DNA of 64,000 nt from Perkinsus olseni (Eukaryota > Perkinsozoa > Perkinsida > Perkinsidae), in the NCBI GenBank assembly GCA_013115135.1, contig JABANP010000215.1:19408-83407 (forward strand), given 5' to 3'. The notes beneath the pieces were generated by a model, which saw only the letters and a program-made list of their open reading frames with translations, was not told the origin of the DNA and did no database searches. Position 1 is the stretch's first letter. Each line of letters opens with the position of its first letter. Of this stretch, positions 22,210 to 32,626 are shown piece after piece. A program made the position numbers and the translations under genes.

Positions 22210-24143
22210 GTCGACGTAGTAGTACTAGTGGCAGTGCTGGTCGTCGTGGTCGACGTAGTAGTACTAGTGGTAGTGCTGGTCGTCGTGGTCGTCGTGGTCG
22301 ACGTAGTAGTACTAGTGGTAGTGCTGGTCGTCGTGGTCGACGTAGTAGTACTAGTGGTAGTGCTGGTCGTCGTGGTCGACGTAGTAGTACTAGTGGTAGT
22401 GCTGGTCGTCGTGGTCGTCGTGGTCGTCGTGGTCGACGTAGTAGTACTAGTGGTAGTGCTGGTCGTCGTGGTCGACGTAGTAGTACTAGTGGCAGTGCTG
22501 GTCGTCGTGGTCGACGTAGTAGTACTAGTGGCAGTGCTGGTCGTCGTGGTCGACGTAGTAGTACTAGTGGTAGTGCTGGTCGTCGTGGTCGTCGTGGTCG
22601 ACGTAGTAGTACTAGTGGTAGTGCTGGTCGTCGTGGTCGACGTAGTAGTACTAGTGGTAGTGCTGGTCGTCGTGGTCGACGTAGTAGTACTAGTGGTAGT
22701 GCTGGTCGTCGTGGTTGTCGTGGTTGTCGTGGTCGACGTGATAGTACTAGTGGTCGTCGTGGTCGACGTAGTAGTACTAGTGGTCGTCGTGGTCGACGTA
22801 GTAGTACTAGTGGTCGTCGTGGTCGACGTAGTAGTACTAGTGGTCGTCGTGGTCGACGTAGTAGTACTAGTGGTCGTCGTGATCGACGTAGTAGTACTAG
22901 TGGTCGTCGTGGTCGACGTAGTAGTACTAGTAGTCGTCGTGGTCGACGTAGTAGTACTAGTGGTCGTCGTGGTCGACGTAGTAGTACTAGTGGTCGTCGT
23001 GGTCGACGTAGTAGTGCTAGTAGTCGTCGTGGTCGACGTAGTAGTACTAGTGGTAGTGCTGGTCGTCGTGGTCGTCGTGGTCGTCGTGGTCGACGTAGTA
23101 GTACTAGTGGCAGTGCTGGTCGTCGTGGTCGACGTAGTAGTACTAGTGGTAGTGCTGGTCGTCGTAGTCGACGTAGTAGTACTAGTGGTAGTGCTGGTCG
23201 TCGTAGTCGACGTAGTAGTACTAGTGGTAGTGCTGGTCGTCGTAGTCGACGTAGTAGTACTAGTGGTAGTGCTGGTCGTCGTGGTCGACGTGGTCGACGT
23301 AGTTGTCGTGGTCGTCGTGGTCGACGTGGTCGACGTAGTTGTCGTGGTCGTCGTGGTCGACGAAGTAGTACTAGTGGTAGTGCTGGTCGTCGTAGTCGAC
23401 GTAGTAGTACTAGTGGTAGTGCTGGTCGTCGTAGTCGACGTAGTAGTACTAGTGGTAGTGCTGGTCGTCGTGGTCGACGTAGTAGTACTAGTGGTAGTGC
23501 TGGTCGTCGTGGTCGACGTAGTAGTACTAGTGGTCGTCGTGGTCGACGTGGTCGACGTAGTAGTACTAGTGGTCGTCGTGGTCGACGTAGTAGTACTAGT
23601 GGTAGTGCTGGTCGTCGTGGTCGACGTAGTAGTACTAGTGGTCGTCGTGGTCGACGTAGTAGTACTACTGGTCGTCGTGGTCGACGTAGTAGTACTAGTG
23701 GTCGTCGTGGTCGACGTAGTAGTACTAGTGGTCGTCGTGGTCGACGAAGTAGTACTAGTGGTCGTCGTGGTCGACGTAGTAGTGCTAGTGGTCGTCGTGG
23801 TCGACGTAGTAGTACTAGTGGTAGTGCTGGTCGTCGTGGTCGACGTGGTCGACGTAGTAGTACTAGTGGTAGTGCTGGTCGTCGTGGTCGACGTAGTAGT
23901 ACTAGTGGTAGTGCTGGTCGTCGTGGTCGACGTGGTCGACGTAGTTGTCGTGGTCGACGTAGTAGTACTAGTTGTAGTAGTGGTCGTCGTGGTCGTCGTG
24001 GTCGACGTAGTAGTACTAGTGGTAGTGCTGGTCGTCGTGGTCGACGTAGTAGTACTAGTGGTAGTGCTGGTCGTCGTGGTCGACGTAGTAGTACTAGTGG
24101 TAGTGCTGGTCGTCGTGGTCGACGTAGTAGTACTAGTGGTAGT
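22210..24143 (-). repeat. Thr/Ser coding minisatellite, array 3
   Basis: About 1.9 kb of the same unit family, from element B to the 5' end of element C. A run of consecutive 30-bp units lies at 22740-23040. The final unit stops inside ggtagt at 24143 where element C starts. No upstream coding exon of the mucin-like gene follows. Confidence 0.85.
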
Positions 24144-24174
24144 CTCAAGGTTAGTTGTTTCATCAAGCTTAACC

Positions 24175-25911
24175 ATGCCCGGGGGTAGCAATACCCCCTC
24201 GTCCCAGCGCTCTCGCGCGTCCTCCATCGCTTTGTCCGGAGACGATCCCCCCGCTCGCTTCGCCACCCCGAGAAACAGCAGCATTGCCGGTGGGAGCGTC
24301 GAAGGAACGCAGGAGTCGCAGGAGCCGCTGGACTTTGGAACGCAGGAGAACGATAGAGAGGATTTGATATCAACACAAGGCGGCACAGAGGCTGTGCCTA
24401 GGCAATCTGGTGTCGGGCCCGCCACGGCCAATCGCCACCGCCAGCAGTCTGCCGCACCAGAAGGGCTCCCGGCTCTGCCGGAGGGGGCCAACAACAAGTG
24501 CCTGGCCGAGCTTAAGGAGCTGGATCCTACGGGACTCGGCTCCTTCGAGAGAGTGGTTAGCATCCTGGGAAAACTGGAAGACAAGAGACTATACAAGCAG
24601 GAGATTATCTACATCGAGAAAGGTCTAAGCATCCTCAGTGGCCTTTATATGACCAGCTGTGAAGCGTTGGCCCTCGAAAGGCAAAGGCTCATAGAGTGCA
24701 TGCAGGGGACGGCGGCACTGAAGGCGCAGCTCGAAGCGATCAGCAGCGCCCTGCCATCGGTACCGGAGGCCCCGGCGCGCCCTCCCCCGAATCCGCCAGG
24801 GAGAAATAGGAGAGCTAATCCGACGGGTGGACTCGGCCTTGCGGGCACGGAGCCCAGGCATCAAGCTCCAGAGCAGGTGACCGCCATAGCGGTGCCTACC
24901 AGTGGGCAGGCGTCAAATAATGGCCCCAGGGGCAACCAAAGAGAGCTGAATGGAGGTAGTGCAGCGGACGGCAGTGCTGCGTGGACGGAGGTCAGGAGTC
25001 GAAGGCGTAACAGGAGTGGATCAGTGCGCGCAAATCCAAACCCGCAAACCGGAGGCGCCGGGAGGAGAGGTAGGGCAGCACCGAGCAGGTTGCCCCCAGC
25101 CCCCGCGGAAAAGGGGCGTAAGTCCAGCCTGAGACTCGTCCTGAGTCGTAAGGGACTGGTTGGAGATAACCCAGTCGGGAGATGGCCGAACCTGGAAGCG
25201 CAGGTGAAGGAGGAGTTAGCCACCGACTTCAGGAGGCTATTAGCTACTGAAGAAGGTATGAAATGGAGGATCAGGGGTATCTGGTCCGTTACCTTTGGGC
25301 TGGCGTTAGAATGCAATGATAAGGCCACCTTCAAGTCCATCCTGGACATGGGTAAGGCCTCAGATACATGGCTAGTGACGCCGCTCCCAGGTAAGAAGGC
25401 CGAACTCAGATTCACAGGTGTCCCATGTCCGATAAATGAGGACACCTTCCGGAAGGAACTGAGCTTGCGCAACGGCTTCAGAGGAGATTACGAGGTCGTG
25501 AAGAGGTCGGGAAAGCAGGAAGGATGGGGCTCAGTCGTCATTCGCGCAGACGAGGCGACATGTGCTAGATTCCTGGAGTGTACACGCGGCACTGGAGAGG
25601 TCTTTATAGGGGATGTCCGCGCCGTCGTCAAGAGACACTATTTCTGCAGGGTGTGCTACTCCTGCGGCCAACGGCATGGGCCGTCGGAGGCATGCACGAA
25701 AGAGCCTGCCTGTACCTGGTGTGGGGACAGCTCGCATGCCATCAGCGAATGTCCCAGGGGGCTGCAGGATAAAACCAGGCGGTGTGTTTACTGTAACAAG
25801 GTGGGCCACGGGGCGGTGCAATACCAGCTCTGCGATGCAGTCAACGGCGTCGTGAGGGAGCCGGGGGCGCAAACTCGAGGTGGTGTCGTAGGCCGCGAAC
25901 ATGCTCAGTAG
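24175..25911 (+). CDS. Element C ORF1 (gag-like, zinc knuckles)
   Basis: This encodes a 578-residue nucleic-acid-binding ORF1 protein. The ATG at 24175 is the first in frame after the 31-bp leader; the frame is open further back only because the array has no stops. Residues 1-200 are low-complexity with helical stretches (LGSFERVVSILGKLEDKRLY), 200-320 are Pro/Arg/Gly-rich, and 320-480 form a folded region (WRIRGIWSVTFGLALE, WGSVVIRADEATCARFLE). The C-terminus has three Cys/His clusters beginning CYSCGQRHGPSEAC, CTWCGDSSHAISEC and CVYCNKVGHG. It overlaps ORF2 by 11 bp, the same arrangement as element A. No frameshift is seen. Confidence 0.8.
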   Translation: MPGGSNTPSSQRSRASSIALSGDDPPARFATPRNSSIAGGSVEGTQESQEPLDFGTQENDREDLISTQGGTEAVPRQSGVGPATANRHRQQSAAPEGLPALPEGANNKCLAELKELDPTGLGSFERVVSILGKLEDKRLYKQEIIYIEKGLSILSGLYMTSCEALALERQRLIECMQGTAALKAQLEAISSALPSVPEAPARPPPNPPGRNRRANPTGGLGLAGTEPRHQAPEQVTAIAVPTSGQASNNGPRGNQRELNGGSAADGSAAWTEVRSRRRNRSGSVRANPNPQTGGAGRRGRAAPSRLPPAPAEKGRKSSLRLVLSRKGLVGDNPVGRWPNLEAQVKEELATDFRRLLATEEGMKWRIRGIWSVTFGLALECNDKATFKSILDMGKASDTWLVTPLPGKKAELRFTGVPCPINEDTFRKELSLRNGFRGDYEVVKRSGKQEGWGSVVIRADEATCARFLECTRGTGEVFIGDVRAVVKRHYFCRVCYSCGQRHGPSEACTKEPACTWCGDSSHAISECPRGLQDKTRRCVYCNKVGHGAVQYQLCDAVNGVVREPGAQTRGGVVGREHAQ

Positions 25912-26881
25912 CGAGCAGGCGGTCGCGGGGGTCGCCCAGGGTGATGGTGCAAGTAGTGAGATGATAGCAAGTAGGGATAACGTTAATAGGAGCAGCAGTA
26001 CTATGATGAGCAGCAGTAGTAGTAGCGGTAGTAGCAGCACGACGATCTTCACACTAGCCTCGGCCAACGTTATGAGATCGCCGGAAGCATTATCCGCTTT
26101 GGCGAGGGAAGCCGCTAAATCTGACGTCCTTGCATGCCTAGTGCAAGAGCCCCCTGGAAGGCTACCCAGTGTCGCGAGCGGGTTCAGGGTGATAGTGCCT
26201 TCTCAGTGTGACCCATACCCGAGGGTTACCATTCTTCTAAAGCAGGACTGCATACACACGGTTAAAACTGCTGATAGGGATTGCATCTGGATAGAGATAC
26301 GGACACCGTCTGGACAACAGCTGGAAGTCTGCTCGATCTACATCAGCTCGGAGGTGTCACCAGCAGTAATGCTGGACCGTATAAATGCGACTAGCCGAGC
26401 CTACATAGCCGGCGATGTGAACAGCTACTCAAACCTGTGGCACTCTACGTCAGGCACCGGCGGGTCGCATCTGTGGCGGAGAGGAGAGGAGGTCGAAGAC
26501 TGGTGCATCCGTGAGATGCTCACTTGTGTGAACGAGAACCAGGGGCAACCCACATTCTCGAACTCCAGGTGGTCGTCTTACATAGATGCGGTCTTCGCAG
26601 GGGATGCGGTGGCGGGCGACTGCACGAAAGGAGCTAGAACCGCGGAGGAGTGGGCGATCCCTAGCGATCACACGCCCCTAGTGTGGGAGGTCAAAGCTCG
26701 GGGGACACGAGAACCTGGCGCACCCAACTTGGTGGAACGCCCTAGGAGAGCGGCCAATACCTGCTGGGAGAGGTTTGATGAAGTTATTGGACGGTACCGG
26801 GCCCGGGGCCCGATATCCTCTCCCCAGAGCAGTTGGAACGCCGTGCGGAGAGACTTCAGAAATGGTTGCGTAAAGCGGTAG
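25901..26881 (+). pseudogene. Element C ORF2, endonuclease segment
   Basis: The ATG at 25901 starts ORF2 inside the end of ORF1. An apurinic-type endonuclease is evident: LASANVMRS, LVQEPP, YIAGDVNSYSNLWHS, SSYIDAVFAG and IPSDHTPLVWEV, matching the catalytic Asn/Asp/His motifs of LINE endonucleases. The frame runs out near 26805-26881; downstream reverse-transcriptase coding continues one frame over (from ILSPEQLERRAERLQKW), so one frameshift separates the two parts. Confidence 0.75.
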
Positions 26882-29796
26882 TAGCTTCCACCAGCAGCAA
26901 GCCCCGGAAGGGCCCAAGTACCAACCGGAAGGACTGGTTCAACGACCGCACTGCGCTCCTGAAGAGGAACTATCAGAGGGCTAGAGGTAAGGCCAGGAGG
27001 TCCCCAGAGGACCAGGCTCTTAAGCAGCTAGAACTGGCTGCACGCCGGGAATATGCCAGCGGGATACGCGCCGCCAAGAGACGGCACTGGGAAGGGTTCG
27101 TAGAGAATATGTCGGAGGAGGCAGCTAACAGGTGGCTGAGATCAAAAGCCAACACCCCGTCAGAGGTGGATCCGGAAGCCGCAGCTGACCACTTTCTCGG
27201 GACCGCACGGGACCTCACTGGCGCGGCACAGGGGGTACGGCGGGACAGCTCAGTCAGAGCTGTGAGCCTGTCGACGGATGAGCTGTTAGAGGTTGTGCGC
27301 TCCCTCCCGCGAGGACGCTGTCCGGGGGACGACGAGACTGCATTCGAACACGTTCAGCGGGCCACGGAGGCCAGCAGGGCGTTCCTGGAAGAGATGAGAG
27401 TTGTTTACGAGGCGATGCTGAGGCTAGGCATATTCCCCGAAGTCTTCAAGCCCAGTAAGGTCATTCTGCTGGGAAAGCCGGGGCGCACGCCAGAAGGGCC
27501 GGGTATGGCGGCAAAGCTACGCTGCGTCCGACCCATTACCCTGCTGCGCAGCCTCAGCAAAACGGCGGAGAAAGTGATCCTGCAGAGGTTGAGAGACAAA
27601 GTTGCGAACCTTCCGCAGGAGATCCATGGTTTTCGGCCCGGACGATCACCGGTCACAGCGGTAAGGGAGGTCCAATTGTTCGTGGAGTCCAAGGTCAGCG
27701 GACCACTGGGGAGGCGCCAATGGCACGGCAAGCCGGCAAGGCGTTGCCTGTCTCCTACTGGAGGACATCAGTTCTGCCTTCGACAGATGCGAATGGCGCC
27801 ACCTAGTCGAGGCGGTCAAGGTGAACTTCGGAGAGGAGTGGGCCCCTCTCTTCGAGTCTTTCTTGCAGGGCAGGGGCGTTCGGCTGGTCACAGCAGAAGG
27901 AGGGAGAAGGCATACAGGGTGCGAACTCGGGGTACACCCCAGGGTTCGAGCGCAAGCCCCATCCTGTTCGCAGCCCACACCGGGGACCTAGCGGCCAGGA
28001 TCGACCGAATGGAGGGGATTCTCCCAGAAGGGTGCACTGCGAAGCTCGTGATCTATGCGGATGATATAGCGCTGGCTCTAAAGGCGAGAAGCGTAAGCGA
28101 CCTCGCAGAGGCTATCCTCATGATGCGCACAGTTATCAAAAACTGGGCCGAAAATAGAGGCCTGACTCTAGCACCCGAGAAAGAGGAGTTGCTCTTCCTC
28201 GGCAGCGCAGGGGAGAAAGAGGAGTTAAAAGGGAAGGTCGAGGAGCTACGTGAGAAGCTGCAGGATCAAGCGAAATGGCTGGGGCTGATGGTACGCCCGG
28301 CAGGAAGAAGACTCTGTTGGGATAGCCACGTCAAGTACGCTGTCCAGAAAGCGTGCGGCCTGGTCCGAAGAGTGGTATCGATCTGCCGCAGAAGAGCATC
28401 CCTCCACCACCTCGTTCTGAAAGGGCTCTGGGAAAAAGTTGTCATCCCTAGGCTTTGCTATGGATGCGAGATTTGGGGGGAGGCACTCGCTTTCAAGTGG
28501 GTGGGACGTAAGATGGATACCCTCAGAGCATCGCTGATTCGCAAAGCATTTAGAGCCATGCATTCGTCGCCAACGTTGACGGTCAACAGGCTATGCGACT
28601 GGAAATGGCCAGTTATCACGGTGGTGGAGAGGCTGGCAAAAAGGGGTCTGTTCGAAGGCTGGCCGTTGCGGAAGAAGGAACGTAAACTAGTACAGGAGGC
28701 AACAGGCATAGTGAGAGAGGGCGAGGTTGACCGGTTCCTGAGGACTGCGCGTCATGAGCCATCGATCTCACTGGACACTGACGGCAACCCGGAGCACACT
28801 CTCGGTACCAGCCAGTTCTACACAGATGGAAGTAGAACTCCAGGCTGTGGGCCGCTGGGAAGGGACGCCAAGGTGGGCAGCGGGATAATAATGATCGACG
28901 CCTCTGGTAGAGTCACCGGCTGCTGGAGAAGGAAACATATGCCACACGGCACCGTATACCAGGCCGAGGCGCACGGCATAGCCTATGCCTGCCAAACAGC
29001 CCTGGCCATGCTCAGGAGCGGTTCGCCGGACCTGGGGGCGGCCGTAGAAGTTGTGTCCGACTGCCTCTCTGCTCTGAGAGAGATAAGCCGAGGAGGGGCG
29101 GACAAGCTAGTGCCGACGGTAATTCACGAAGCGCGCGTCTGCGCCAGGAATCTGCTGGAGGCGGTACAAGCCAGGGGGATGACGTTTAGACTGCGGTGGG
29201 CGAAAGCCCACATTGGGCACCACCATAACGCCTTGGCAGACCTGGCGGCCCGACAAGCAGCTCAAACAGGCGTGATGGACGGATGGAGGGTCCGAATCCC
29301 ATGGGCGCATGTACGGGAGAAGGTGAGGAACTGGCACGAATTCCGGGTGATCGACCCGCAATGGAAGAAGAGGAAGGTGGGGCTCAAGGGATGGCGCTCA
29401 AGTAGAGTAGATCTGGGGAGAGCCCACAGGAAGCTTCTCGAGGGCGTCAGCAAGGGGGACGATCGCCGCAGGATAGTGGAGGTGATAACGGGGCACGGGG
29501 CTCACAAGGCTCACTTTGCCAAGATTCAATCCAGAGTGGGAGGATCCTCCAGGAGTTGCCCGTGGTGCGGGGCCGCGGAGGAGAGTGTGGAGCACGTCAT
29601 CTACATCTGCCCAGCCCATGTACGCACACGGCAGTGGGTGAAGCGGAGGTTGGGGTACCTGCCGGCGAAGATCGCCGGCTTTCTGACGGATAGGGGGAAA
29701 CTTCATACCCTCGTATGGATGTTGCGAAGGATCTGGCCAAACACCACTGCTCGGGGTGGTGGTGTACTGCGCCAGGCAGCGACGCGACATTCGTGA
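26833..29796 (+). pseudogene. Element C ORF2, reverse transcriptase - RNase H segment
   Basis: The 987-codon frame holds RT motifs (VRPITLLRSLSKTAEKVIL, GFRPGRSP, RTRGTPQGSSASPILF, VIYADDIALAL), RNase H (SQFYTDGSRTP, YQAEAHGIAYA, VVSDCLSAL, WAKAHIGHHHNALAD) and a C-terminal finger (CPWCGAAEESVEHVIYIC). Between about 27715 and 27910 the open frame is nonsense, while RT motif A (DISSAFDRCEW, with its catalytic Asp) lies in another frame. Two opposite indels therefore bracket the active-site region, and the long frame is partly an accident. The element is probably inactive. It ends at a TGA at 29794-29796. Confidence 0.75.
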
Positions 29797-29983
29797 TGGC
29801 CTCCAGGGGCAATGCGGGGCAACCTGCACCGCGCTATATGAGTGTACTTTTGTAGAAGACAATTGTTACCATTTGATACCATTGATACCATTGTAGTTCG
29901 TATGCGTTTGTTCTTTCCTCGTTTTCTGCTATACTATTGTTCTGCACGCTATATCTATCTACTGGTGGCTCGACCCTCCCCCC

Positions 29984-30008
29984 CAAAAAAAAAAAAAGAA
30001 AAAAAAAG

Positions 30009-30039
<31 letters not shown>

Positions 30040-30068
30040 AAAAAAAAAGAAAAAAAAAAGAAAAAAAG
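29984..30068 (+). repeat. A-rich tract, probable poly(A) tail of element C
   Basis: About 85 bp of A runs broken by single G residues, after a C run. It lies 190 bp downstream of the ORF2 stop, where a LINE tail is expected. Confidence 0.6.
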
Positions 30069-30156
30069 GGGGGCCTCGGAGGGGAAGACATCCACCGGCG
30101 GCCGCAGGCCGAGCAGCGACAAGGCCGCACACCCGAAAGGGTCGGCAAAGGCTGCA

Positions 30157-30178
30157 CAACAACAACAACAACAACAAC
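30157..30178 (+). repeat. CAA microsatellite
   Basis: Seven consecutive caa units follow a GC-rich stretch. No gene context. Confidence 0.7.
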
Positions 30179-31282
30179 CTTCATTGCTGCTACATCCCCG
30201 CCTTGCTCTTTGTGCTCCTTTGCTCGTTATACGTACGCTCGTCCCAGCAAACACGTGCGTTCCTCGTCATGCTATGGAACATACGTTCACCCTTAATCCA
30301 CAACTAGATCACTTGTTTCTGAACTCCTCCCGAGTCCGGTTGACCACTCTCTGAGCCCCGTCTCAAACAGCCACACTGTACTGAGTTATAGTGCATATAC
30401 TCGAAATACACGCGAGTGCAAAGCACATTGATGGTCATCTGAGAATAATGATACGAAGTAGCAGGAAAGGTAGGTGCAGCAAAGACAGTCTAGCAGCTGA
30501 GCAGTATTAAGCCACGCTGTAGCTGTTACACAGCGTACACTATGGGCGTCATATAGTATGTGGCAGCGACCGTTTCGTGAAGAATGAGGCATCCCCATTC
30601 TTGTAGATCTCTGCATAACGCGCCTGCCGTTCAGGTATTCAACTGGGTCTAACAAGTTATCCTTGGCTATACACCGCTCGAAAGAGCACATTCTGAAACG
30701 TCTGTAAAGAGGAGAAAAAACCTCAGGACCGAACTTCCGAGTTCGAAACAAAGCAAATAACCAGAATTTTTGAATTCACGACGGCAGAAAAGCGGGATTT
30801 TCCCGATTTTTACGGAATTATATAGCACTATCAGACGTCTCTACGGCTCGACGAGGCCGGCAGTTCGAAAGTCCAGCGAGCACTCTTTCTCAAGAGAATA
30901 TGACAATACTGCCGAATGCGCCCATTGACCAATCAAATAGCCCAGAAATTCGTCATATTTCGGCGGTTCAGCTTCAAGTCCACCGTTGTTTCGTTGCCAA
31001 GACGTTGGGACAACCATCCATCGGAATGGATCTGAGAAGCTCACGAGGACTTGCAGCCAGACGAAGAGCTGCATGCATGGAGCTGCATGGATTAACGTTC
31101 CAACGTCCATATTAACTAACTCGATAATCAGTGAATGATTAGGTGTTGATGATGGAGTGGTATGGTTCTACGAGCACTGTAGTTGAGTAGACACGGCCAC
31201 TGTGTCATTACGTTATTGTGCAGATGCCGTGAGCATCTAATGGACACAATTCAGTCTTATCCTCGGACGTCAGCCATCGGTA
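30179..31282. other. No gene seen
   Basis: About 1.1 kb between element C and the SIR2 stop. Frames up to 121 codons occur (30386-30751, minus) but have no motif or codon pattern I trust. This region marks the end of the right-hand gene cluster. Confidence 0.4.
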
Positions 31283-32356
31283 TCACAACCTGGATGGCGT
31301 CAACCCACCCGACTCCTCAAGCATCTTCCTCAGCTCATCACTAGCAGAGTCAGTGTCCTTCTCGATGAAAATGTCCCGGTAGTTGTCGGCCCGACCAAAC
31401 CGAAACATACCGTGAGGTGGTGCTGTCAGGTTGACCAACAGACGAGGAGTGGTCCTCGGTAGCAGGATAGGTATCTGGTTGCACGGTCCAACCTGCAGGC
31501 TGGTCCCCATGACCACAAGTAGCGTCGCTTGGGACAGGTCCTCCTGGACGCAATCGAAAAATCGCTCCGGTAGGTTCTCGCCGAAGAAAACAACATCGGG
31601 CTTCACCAGACCGTAGCAGGCAGCGCAGTGGACAGGCTTCTGAGAGCTCAGCAAGTCGTTCATCTCACCACCGTACGGGCATCCACAATCAATACACCGA
31701 GCCGAGCGGAGATGGCCGTGGGCCTGAACAGAGGCGCGTGAAATCATCTCACCAAGCCGTAGTCTTACCTGTACAACAAGCTCCTCGGGTACGCCAGCAT
31801 CGATCTCCAAGCTGTCGATGTTCTGAGTGTAACAGCGTAGCAAGGCGCCCTTCTCGGCCAGCCAAGCAATGAATCTGTGGGCTGCAGTGGGCTCGTGAGC
31901 CCCCCTACCGAGCTTGGCCTCATGGCACAGCCTGTAGAAGGGATACGGGTCATGTCTGAAGTAGTGGATCGAGAAGAGGTCTTCAGGGGCTCGAAGGCTA
32001 TTCGTGTACTGCTTGACGTTGGCGTAGATTCCCGTATTGGGGGAGCGGAAGTCGGGGATCCCGGCGCTCACCGAGATGCCAGCCCCGACCAGGACCACCA
32101 CTCGCTTCCAATACCTGCTAGGGTCCGAGCAGAGGGTCTCTAGGCTAACACCATTATCTGAAGATTTGGGCAAGATGCAGCAGGAGGTACCGGGATGGAT
32201 GGCGGTAAGTTTACCTCCGAAAACGTCCTTGAACCGTTGTGGCAGATTGGTCGGGCTGGATTCTGAAGCGGTGCTGAACACAATCGACTCGGACTCAGCA
32301 TCAGAGTCAGTATCACTGAGGGAGGCGCTGCGTTGGGACAAAGGGGAGGAAGACAT
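31283..32356 (-). CDS. SIR2-family NAD-dependent protein deacylase (sirtuin)
   Basis: Removes acyl groups from protein lysines using NAD. Motifs in order: an acidic Ser-rich N-terminus, VLVGAGISVSAGIPDFRSP (NAD pocket), YTQNIDSLEIDAGV (catalytic site region), AHGH (catalytic His), a zinc site CIDCG and CAACYG, VKPDVVFFGENLPERF and MGTSLQVGP. The stop is at 31283. One 45-nt GT-AG intron (31724-31768, gtaagactac to ctgttcag) sits just before the catalytic His. It is a multiple of three without stops, so the frame reads straight through it and would add 15 false residues. Spliced length is 342 residues, typical for a class I-type sirtuin (SIRT1/2/3 group) with a short N-terminal extension. The start is the ATG at 32356. 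Location is probably nuclear or cytosolic; no targeting signal is obvious. Confidence 0.9.
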   Translation of the reverse strand: MSSSPLSQRSASLSDTDSDAESESIVFSTASESSPTNLPQRFKDVFGGKLTAIHPGTSCCILPKSSDNGVSLETLCSDPSRYWKRVVVLVGAGISVSAGIPDFRSPNTGIYANVKQYTNSLRAPEDLFSIHYFRHDPYPFYRLCHEAKLGRGAHEPTAAHRFIAWLAEKGALLRCYTQNIDSLEIDAGVPEELVVQVRLRLGEMISRASVQAHGHLRSARCIDCGCPYGGEMNDLLSSQKPVHCAACYGLVKPDVVFFGENLPERFFDCVQEDLSQATLLVVMGTSLQVGPCNQIPILLPRTTPRLLVNLTAPPHGMFRFGRADNYRDIFIEKDTDSASDELRKMLEESGGLTPSRL

Positions 32357-32626
32357 TAAAGAGAGGAATGGGGTATGTTAAACTCAGAAGACAAGTCCTC
32401 CCGACTTCGTTTGGGGCTGAACGCAGTATTTGCAACCAGGCCATATAAGCACAGTTGTTGCTCATAAACGGTTGATTTACGGGCGGTGAAAAATGCTCTT
32501 CAGTCGCCGGGAGGAGACGTGCACATCCTTCTCTTGGAATTGCGGTGCACGTCCGACTGCTCAGCTGCATGCGATGAGGGCCGGGAGGAGTCCACGGGCT
32601 CGAAGGGGGTCGCCTTACCCACAAGG

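Larger units (their letters stand above)
24144..30068 (+). mobile_element. Non-LTR retrotransposon C
   Basis: A second, different LINE, on the plus strand. It starts at the array edge with ctcaaggttagttg, matching the start of element A (tcaaggtagttg). It has a 31-bp leader, ORF1 (24175-25911), ORF2 (25901-29796), a GATACCATT-type short repeat at 29866-29895, and an A-rich tract at 29984-30068 that I take as its tail. Domains are endonuclease, reverse transcriptase, RNase H and a CCHC finger. The 3' flank is not minisatellite, so no target duplication can be shown. Confidence 0.75.

Noticed and set aside
29842..30354. Lys-rich plus-strand frame over the A-rich tract
   Set aside because: It is a reading of the poly(A)-like tail and flanking low-complexity sequence.
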